A program made the translations under genes and the position numbers. A model generated the notes under the pieces. The model was not told the DNA's origin. It ran no database searches and saw nothing but the letters and a program-made list of their open reading frames with translations. Below, in pieces: positions 58,681 to 64,000 of a DNA stretch of 64,000 bases. Source of the DNA: JBBTTE01 sp038064375. GTDB taxonomy: Bacteria > Patescibacteriota > Saccharimonadia > Saccharimonadales > UBA4665. The stretch covers positions 1 through 64,000 of the forward strand of contig JBBTTF010000001.1 of NCBI GenBank assembly GCA_038064375.1, given 5' to 3'. How positions within the stretch are numbered: the stretch's first letter is position 1; every line of letters begins with the position of its first letter.

Positions 58681-58709
58681 AGTATAACCTATTCACCCCT
58701 GTTGGTCAA
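58681..58709 (-). promoter_or_regulatory. promoter TTGACC-N17-TATACT of the rpsF operon
   Basis: TTGACC (58704-58709), 17 bases and TATACT (58681-58686) are read on the minus strand. The leader of about 65 bases contains short upstream in-frame GTG/ATG codons. The -35 box overlaps a CTGTT/AACAG hairpin after ftsK. Confidence 0.75.
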
Positions 58710-58726
58710 CAGCGTTGCTCGAGAGC

Positions 58727-60937
58727 TTAGGCTTGGTCGTCAAAGTTCTCGTCGAGAACTTCGTCCGACGTTCCGCCGCCACCAAACACTTCATCAATCG
58801 AGCGTACCAGTACTTCTCGTGGTCTAGAACCGTCCGCAGCCCCGATAATGCCCTGTTCTTCCATAGTCTCTATAAGACGAGCTGCGCGGCCATAGCCGAT
58901 GCGCAGACGTCGCTGCAATAAGCTGGTACTTGCCTTGTGATTCTCGATAACAACACCTACGGCATCACGGAACATATCATCATCGGCATCCTGTCCGCCA
59001 TAGTCGGCCACAATTCCACCCTTACCATTGAGTTGAACTGGCTGCGAAACAACTTCGTCATCATATTGTGGAGGTCGCTGCATCTTTATAAAGTCGATGA
59101 CTTTGATGGTTTCGTCATCACCTATCAGCGCACCTTGGACACGCTTGGGTTTGGGCATATCGGCCGTTAGTAACAGCATATCGCCCTGACCAAGCAGCTT
59201 CTCAGCACCAACCTGGTCAATAATAGTACGGCTGTCGACTTGTGAAGCCGTTGTAAAGGCAATACGAGCCGGAACGTTGGCCTTAATAAGACCGGTAATA
59301 ACATCGACAGACGGACGCTGTGTAGCCAGCACGAGGTGGATTCCAACCGCACGGGCCTTCTGAGCAATACGCACAATCAAAGCCTCAACATCACGAGCAG
59401 CCATCATCATAAGATCAGCCAACTCATCGATCACAATCACGATATAAGGCATGCCCTCTTCTTTTTTGAGGCTGTTGTAGGAGGCAATATCACGTTTGTT
59501 CTCATCGGCTAAGGTTCGGTAGCGGCGTTCCATCTCGGCGACTGCCCATTTGAGCGCACTAATACACTTCTCAGGCTCAGTAATAACTGGGGTCAAGAGG
59601 TGCGGAATTTCGTCATAGGGCTTAAGTTCTACCTGCTTAGGGTCGACTAGGATCAGCTTAAGATCGGCTGGGGAGTTCCTATATAAGAGACTGGTCAGAA
59701 TCGTGTTAATCATAACCGACTTACCAGAACCGGTCTGTCCGGCCACCAAAATGTGCGGCATCTTAGCCAAATCAACAACTATCGATGTGCCAGAAATGTC
59801 CTTACCAATGGCAAAGCCGAGCGAACTCTCCATCTGCTGCCATTCCTTGGACAATAATATAGAGCTGGTGCGAACTGTAGCTGACTTAACGTTAGGAACT
59901 TCAATACCAACCGCGCGCTTACCAGGAATCGGTGCTTCCATTCGAATGCTATGCGCTGCTAGGTCGAGTGACAAGTTGTTCTCTAGAGCCGTAATCTTGG
60001 TCAGCTTAGTGCCGGCAGGTGGCTTGAGAGTGTACTGGGTAACGCGCGGACCGATGTTGGCACCTTCCATCTCTACATCGATATTAAAGTTCTCGAAGGT
60101 GTCATGAATAATCTGAGCATTCTTATTAACATCGCCGGCATCGGCCTTGTCTTGCTTCTGATTGAGCAGGTCAATGCTTGGGAACTGCCAGTTGGGGTCA
60201 CTAGCGGTTGTTAGTGCTGAGTGATTCTCGTTGCTAGTCAGCTTTTGAGCGGTGTTCTTAAGGGTGGACATACGAGCCACCGGCGCTTCCCTGTCTGTAG
60301 CATTGTGATGCATCACTGGCACGCCTTCATTAAGCTGGAAGCTAGGCTGTTCGGCCTTGGCTTTCAAGGCAGCAAGATCATCCTCGGATGCTTGGTCACG
60401 CTTGAACAAATCTCCGACCCCCAATAAGACTTTGGGGTTGATTCCGAATGCGAAGAACACAGATAACATCGTAAAAACTAAGAAAAGCACTAGTGCCGGA
60501 ATTTTGTCCAAAGCCGTCAGTGCCATGTTCCCAACGACTCGGCCTAGTTCACCACCATTGCCACCAGTCCAGTCACCGACCTTATTCTGCGAGGCAAAAG
60601 TCACGTATGCAAAGGCACTGCCGAATACCAATACCGCCATCATTCCAAAGAGGTTGCTTAGTGGTATGCGGTGATCCTCAGCCTTAAACTTACAAACGCC
60701 CCAGTAGACCAAAGCTACAGGGGTAAAGTAGGCTACCCAGCCAAGTAACCAATAAGTGCCGTGGAAGAGATTAACGGGCAACGGCCCACCTGTTCCAAAG
60801 CCGCCAAGCAGCAAAAAGAAGGCCAGCACCATCAATAAGATAGCGGCGCTATACGCCCAAAACGGTGAGCGCTCTAGTGGCTCTGCTACCGCTCTAGTGG
60901 TTTTTTTCTTTTTGGATGACTTTTTCTTTTTTGCCAT
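58727..60937 (-). CDS. ftsK: DNA translocase FtsK/SpoIIIE
   Basis: This 736-residue protein has four N-terminal membrane helices (about 27-46, 62-82, 95-115 and 147-166), a linker, and the motor with Walker A GQTGSGKS at 400-407, Walker B VIVIDELADLMM near 503-514 and the C-terminal gamma winged helix (about 670-725, DDDMFRDAV then LLQRRLRIGYGRAARLIETME). It pumps chromosome DNA through the septum and may activate the single Xer recombinase at dif. It is complete, and the basic N-terminus is Lys-rich. Confidence 0.95.
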   Translation of the reverse strand: MAKKKKSSKKKKTTRAVAEPLERSPFWAYSAAILLMVLAFFLLLGGFGTGGPLPVNLFHGTYWLLGWVAYFTPVALVYWGVCKFKAEDHRIPLSNLFGMMAVLVFGSAFAYVTFASQNKVGDWTGGNGGELGRVVGNMALTALDKIPALVLFLVFTMLSVFFAFGINPKVLLGVGDLFKRDQASEDDLAALKAKAEQPSFQLNEGVPVMHHNATDREAPVARMSTLKNTAQKLTSNENHSALTTASDPNWQFPSIDLLNQKQDKADAGDVNKNAQIIHDTFENFNIDVEMEGANIGPRVTQYTLKPPAGTKLTKITALENNLSLDLAAHSIRMEAPIPGKRAVGIEVPNVKSATVRTSSILLSKEWQQMESSLGFAIGKDISGTSIVVDLAKMPHILVAGQTGSGKSVMINTILTSLLYRNSPADLKLILVDPKQVELKPYDEIPHLLTPVITEPEKCISALKWAVAEMERRYRTLADENKRDIASYNSLKKEEGMPYIVIVIDELADLMMMAARDVEALIVRIAQKARAVGIHLVLATQRPSVDVITGLIKANVPARIAFTTASQVDSRTIIDQVGAEKLLGQGDMLLLTADMPKPKRVQGALIGDDETIKVIDFIKMQRPPQYDDEVVSQPVQLNGKGGIVADYGGQDADDDMFRDAVGVVIENHKASTSLLQRRLRIGYGRAARLIETMEEQGIIGAADGSRPREVLVRSIDEVFGGGGTSDEVLDENFDDQA

Positions 60938-60971
60938 AGACTTTTATTATATCAAGTTCATTGGCATGACC

Positions 60972-61403
60972 CTAAGATGTGGGTCTAGGAGTAAGCAAGC
61001 CTTGTTGCTCAGCGTTGCTCAAAGTAGTCAGTACCGCTTGAACGGCGCTAGGATCTATCTGGCCACTGTCTCCTGATGCTTCTGCATAAGTCGTGAACTC
61101 TTTGGTGGCATCATCATATTTAATGTCGTAGCCATCTGTTAATGCGCCCTTAAGTTCAATCTCAAACTGCTGTGACGAGCCAGTATCGGTGTCAATGTCA
61201 TAGTCAGGAGAATTTGTGCTTGTGCCTACAGCAAATGATACGGAATCTACAGGTATTAGTTGATCTTGACCAATAAAGTCATAACCGGCTCGCTTTCCGT
61301 TGCCGTCATTTGGCTGCTCTGGAGTGTGAGCTTGAACAAAATCAATAAACTGCTGTTCAATCTCTTGTTCGTTGTTTTCTGGGCTTGGTATTTCGTTTGT
61401 CAT
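60972..61403 (-). CDS. lineage-specific acidic protein, MTNEIP-type N-terminus
   Basis: This 143-residue, strongly acidic protein starts MTNEIPSPEN, nearly matching MTSEIPKPEQ of the protein at 27390-27860. The centre has beta-like segments (VDSVSFAVGTS, QFEIELKGALTDGYDIKYDD, EFTTYAEASGDSG), followed by a short helix (VQAVLTTLSNAEQQGL). No family or signal peptide is recognised. Its promoter starts within the last codons of the upstream gene, so it is expressed separately. Confidence 0.65.
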   Translation of the reverse strand: MTNEIPSPENNEQEIEQQFIDFVQAHTPEQPNDGNGKRAGYDFIGQDQLIPVDSVSFAVGTSTNSPDYDIDTDTGSSQQFEIELKGALTDGYDIKYDDATKEFTTYAEASGDSGQIDPSAVQAVLTTLSNAEQQGLLTPRPTS

Positions 61404-61437
61404 TTTTTACTCTTTTTATTTTTATTGAACTATAGAT

Positions 61438-61466
61438 ATTATAGCAAACTTTGCTCTTTAAGTCAA
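61438..61466 (-). promoter_or_regulatory. promoter TTGACT-N17-TATAAT for the 60972-61403 gene
   Basis: TTGACT (61461-61466), 17 bases ending in GTTTGC, and TATAAT (61438-61443) are read on the minus strand. The -35 box is embedded in the last codons of the 61458-61721 gene. The leader is about 28 bases. Confidence 0.8.
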
Positions 61467-61721
61467 TGGTGGTTGAGTCTGGTCGGTCTCCTTGAGCTTA
61501 TCAAGAAGGTCCAAAATGTATTTATCGTCAGGGTCGTTGGGGTCTAGTGGCCGTTGCATAGTAGCCTCGTCGACTTTCGGGGCGGGATTTTGCTGGATAT
61601 TAATAGTGCCGGATGTCTGTGGCACTTGTGCAGGGACAGGCTGGATCGGCGTTATCGGCGTTATCGGTGTTATCGGTGTTATCGGTGTTATCGGGTCTGG
61701 TGTTGGTGATTGTGGTTGCAT
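61458..61721 (-). CDS. small Pro/Thr/Ile-repeat protein
   Basis: This 87-residue protein has an N-terminus MQPQSPTPDP followed by five ITP tripeptides, then a PQTSGTINIQQNPAPKV linker and an acidic helix (DPDDKYILDLLDKLKETD). It has no signal peptide. The repeat and linker should be extended; the C-terminal helix could be a docking element. A GGAATAA ribosome-site-like stretch precedes the ATG. No family is recognised. It lies between two other lineage-specific genes on the same strand. Confidence 0.55.
   Translation of the reverse strand: MQPQSPTPDPITPITPITPITPITPIQPVPAQVPQTSGTINIQQNPAPKVDEATMQRPLDPNDPDDKYILDLLDKLKETDQTQPPLT
61651..61695 (+). repeat. five tandem copies of a 9-base repeat inside a gene
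   Basis: GTTATCGGY is repeated five times without interruption (the last copy ends in G), encoding the ITP tripeptides on the minus strand. Copy-number change by slippage would alter protein length in steps of three residues without a frameshift. Confidence 0.9.
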
Positions 61722-61811
61722 TTGTTATTCCTTTTATTTTAGCCACCTATAAATCGAATCATTATCAATTATACAACTTAAATCAAGATGGCATTCCTAT
61801 CAATCGAGTTC

Positions 61812-63914
61812 CTATTCGTAGATAACGGGTTGGCCGTCACTCTCATCTGTCTTGAACTCTACCGATCCATCAGCCTTAATAGTCAAGCCGCTTACCGTCA
61901 CGTCTGAAGCTAATACTTTAGTGTCATGCGCTTCGCTCATAGTTTCGGCCATATTGTCAGTGCCAGCTTCGTCACTTTCACCAGCTGTTGAGCAAGAATA
62001 CAATATTAGTTGGAAGTTCTCGCCAAGGTGCTTCTTATAGTCATTGAGCTCTGTGTTATGGAGTTTTTGACGCTTGAGAGCAGCCTCGTGATAAGCCTTG
62101 GTGTCAATAGATTCACCGTTAGGACCCATGACCATGACGTTGGGTGAACCATGTGCGTGAACTATAAAGTCCGAGACGTTTGGCTGTCGTCCAGCAACAC
62201 GTTCCCTTTGGCCAACCCTAACAGCAACCTTAGCTACTTCAGCTCCAGAACCAGCCTCAAATATGAAACGCCCTTCTTGATCTGTTTTTTCAAAAATAGC
62301 ACCTTTGCCTACATAGCTATTCCAGTCACTGCGAGCGTTAACCACCACTGACTTAGCAGCACCGTCACCACTTAACCAGCGCTCATTCTGCTCGATTAGC
62401 TCTGGGGCTTTGTATCTAGCAAAGTTGCGTATACCAAAGTTATCGATAACCTGTTGCATGGTCTCAACACCATATTCTTCGGCAAAACTCTCGAGACTCT
62501 CAAGATTGTACTTAATAGCTTCGGCTTGTTTATCAACTATGCTGCTCATAGTTTGCTCGTCTGGAGCTTCTTGGGGTAAATCATCACTATTACCACCCTC
62601 AAAAGCTCGATTGGCATAGGCCTGATAAGTGCCCCACGCTTCGAACATATCCTTGGATAATTCAGGTGATAGACCTAGCTTAGCTAAGCGACTTCCGATC
62701 ATTGGCACTTCACTGAAATCGATCTTGGCAAATGTTTCCTTCGCGGCTTCAATTGGATAGCTTATCTCACCGAAGGCGCGTTTGTAAGCACTCTTAAGCT
62801 CAATGTTAGTTACAGCATCTTCTACGTATTCTTCTGGCCTAACGCCTCTAGCAACAACCCCGTCTATCATGTCCTTCAGGCGGCTACTGTAGAATTCGCT
62901 TAGGTTGCCATCCAGATCAGCTTGCTTAACTCCAGCTTGTTCAAACATCTCATTTAACTTGTTGTAGGTATCGACTTTTTGTTGATCGATAAAATAAAGC
63001 CCCGTCTCCCCTTCGGTGCCGAAGAACGATTGTGCTTCCCAATCTTCAATACCGTATTTCTGGGCTATCTCGAGCACTGCAGCCGGATTATCATACTTCA
63101 AAAGATCTTGCGCTTTGTACCCGTCTCCAGCCGCTTCAGCAACTTTATAGAACTCCTTCATCTTGTTAGGATCTGTGCCGCTCGATAGTTGTTGCTTGAG
63201 CAGCTTAGAAAAGCCCCAATTAGATATAAGCTCTACGCCTTCTAGTTGGCGTTCTTTGTCGGGCGTGGCACTAACGGCAGCTAATACATCCAAAGCCTCG
63301 TCATAACCAGGATATGATTCCATGGTTTTCATGTCATAGACACCCGTAACATTAAAGTCGGCGTCCAGCTGCTTGCCTGTAGCCATACCTAGAAGTCCTG
63401 TTATAGGATGTAGAGAATTTGCACCCAAGTTATCTGCAACACTTGAATATTTGATTGTTAGATCCTTAGTGGACTGCAAAGCGGTAACCAAACTGTCGCC
63501 AAGACCTTCACACACAGCCTGTCGAAATGGCGCTCTAGTGTAACCACTACCCAGCAGGTGTACTGCTACTAGGGCCTCCATTGCCTCGACAGAACCTTGC
63601 TCATCATCTGCCTCCAAGGCGGCCTCTACTGCCATATTTGCTGCTTCCGCAGTGACGGCTTCTTCGTCATCTCGTCTGTTCCCTGTAGTTTGACCCGACT
63701 CGGACAGATGCTTTTTAGCAACATCCAATAGCTCCGTTGCTTGCCCCAAGACTTTGGTTAGCTTCTCTTGTGTGTTGTCAGCTCCAGCCTCGCTCAAGTT
63801 ATCCGGTAGAGCAATATCACCGGTGAACTCCTGTAAATGAGCTGGGACTTGCCTTTGTGAAGCTTCGGCTTCTTGTAAGGCTGGCTGTGGTGAGGTTTGT
63901 TCTTGAGTTGGCAT
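61812..63914 (-). CDS. large lineage-specific protein with caspase-clan-like C-terminal domain
   Basis: The 700-residue protein starts MPTQEQTSPQPALQEAEAS without a signal peptide. Residues 60-480 are mostly helical and acidic with no known domain. The C-terminal domain (about 575-690) has VHAHGSP (H588-G589) and, 53 residues later, LILYSCSTAG (C641), followed by AETMSEAHDTKVLASD. This HG/C pattern, with the C-terminal LASD strand, resembles DUF4347/C80 and related clan CD (caspase/gingipain-like) peptidase domains. The call is by pattern. It could be a self-processing or effector protease. It is driven by its own promoter. Confidence 0.6.
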   Translation of the reverse strand: MPTQEQTSPQPALQEAEASQRQVPAHLQEFTGDIALPDNLSEAGADNTQEKLTKVLGQATELLDVAKKHLSESGQTTGNRRDDEEAVTAEAANMAVEAALEADDEQGSVEAMEALVAVHLLGSGYTRAPFRQAVCEGLGDSLVTALQSTKDLTIKYSSVADNLGANSLHPITGLLGMATGKQLDADFNVTGVYDMKTMESYPGYDEALDVLAAVSATPDKERQLEGVELISNWGFSKLLKQQLSSGTDPNKMKEFYKVAEAAGDGYKAQDLLKYDNPAAVLEIAQKYGIEDWEAQSFFGTEGETGLYFIDQQKVDTYNKLNEMFEQAGVKQADLDGNLSEFYSSRLKDMIDGVVARGVRPEEYVEDAVTNIELKSAYKRAFGEISYPIEAAKETFAKIDFSEVPMIGSRLAKLGLSPELSKDMFEAWGTYQAYANRAFEGGNSDDLPQEAPDEQTMSSIVDKQAEAIKYNLESLESFAEEYGVETMQQVIDNFGIRNFARYKAPELIEQNERWLSGDGAAKSVVVNARSDWNSYVGKGAIFEKTDQEGRFIFEAGSGAEVAKVAVRVGQRERVAGRQPNVSDFIVHAHGSPNVMVMGPNGESIDTKAYHEAALKRQKLHNTELNDYKKHLGENFQLILYSCSTAGESDEAGTDNMAETMSEAHDTKVLASDVTVSGLTIKADGSVEFKTDESDGQPVIYE

Positions 63915-63941
63915 TTTTGTTTTGTTACTTACTAGCAGTAA

Positions 63942-63970
63942 CTATAGCAAATTTGTGCCAAAAAGTCAAG
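63942..63970 (-). promoter_or_regulatory. promoter TTGACT-N17-TATAGT for the 700-residue protein gene
   Basis: TTGACT (63965-63970), 17 bases ending in ATTTGC, and TATAGT (63942-63947) are read on the minus strand, with a leader of about 20 bases. The ATTTGC-TAT junction matches the promoters at 959-987 and 52071-52099. Confidence 0.8.
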
Positions 63971-64000
63971 ATTGTGAACTAGTCAGTGCGAGGGTCTTGC

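Noticed and set aside
61651..61695. Tandem repeat as a CRISPR array
   Set aside because: The 9-base units are contiguous, without spacers, and code for ITP tripeptides; no cas genes are present.

Overview
The window looks like a dense piece of a Patescibacteria (CPR) chromosome, most probably a Saccharibacterium (TM7) or close relative. The reasons are very short intergenic gaps, a monoderm-type type IV pilus locus without a secretin, many lineage-specific proteins with no recognisable family, and strong TTGACA-N17-TATAAT promoters that often end only 6-7 bases before the start codon. The taxonomic call is inference; no 16S rRNA gene is present. There is no CRISPR array, insertion sequence or obvious prophage.

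Layout. 1-9 kb: end of rplT, rnpB, a pterin dehydratase-RNase HI fusion, an RND permease, a run of lineage-specific minus-strand genes around tRNA-Pro and a structured RNA, and a site-2 protease. 9-18 kb: folP and folK interleaved with an aspartate-to-lysine block (dapL-lysA, dapA-dapB, lysC, asd), then rpmB. 18-23 kb: thrS, an alkyltransferase-like gene, miaA, a winged-helix regulator and a degenerate metallo-beta-lactamase-fold gene, followed by tRNA-Val and a small independent transcription unit. 23-31 kb: nrdR, a cellulose-synthase-like glycosyltransferase, four tRNAs (Gly, Thr, Asp, Arg), uppP, a parvulin-type foldase, ndk and a Xer recombinase.

31-47.5 kb is the type IV pilus island, all on the minus strand: pilM, pilN, pilO, a small membrane protein, pilB, pilT, pilC, two pilins, pilD and four minor prepilins. 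Upstream of it lie a 1165-residue secreted cysteine-repeat protein and a small coupled membrane protein. 47.5-54 kb holds an MFS exporter, a transglutaminase-like protein, ychF and a PH-domain protein. 54-61 kb is housekeeping: Crp-family regulator, phosphoribosyltransferase, tlyA, Nudix, efp, rpsF-ssb-rpsR and ftsK. 61-64 kb holds three more lineage-specific genes, including a 700-residue protein with a caspase-clan-like C-terminus.

The best candidate for something undescribed is a dispersed set of lineage-specific genes (starts near 951, 6131, 7034, 8284, 14571, 27860, 48562, 52041, 61403, 61721 and 63914). Most share near-consensus promoters with exact 17-base spacers, several with the same ATTTGC-TAT junction. 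Many share a short Pro/Gln/Glu/Ser/Thr-rich N-terminus without a classical signal peptide. Three sit directly downstream of stable RNA genes, and two carry intact-looking cysteine-hydrolase motifs. I infer that they may form a co-regulated effector-like or surface-interaction set; this is a hypothesis.
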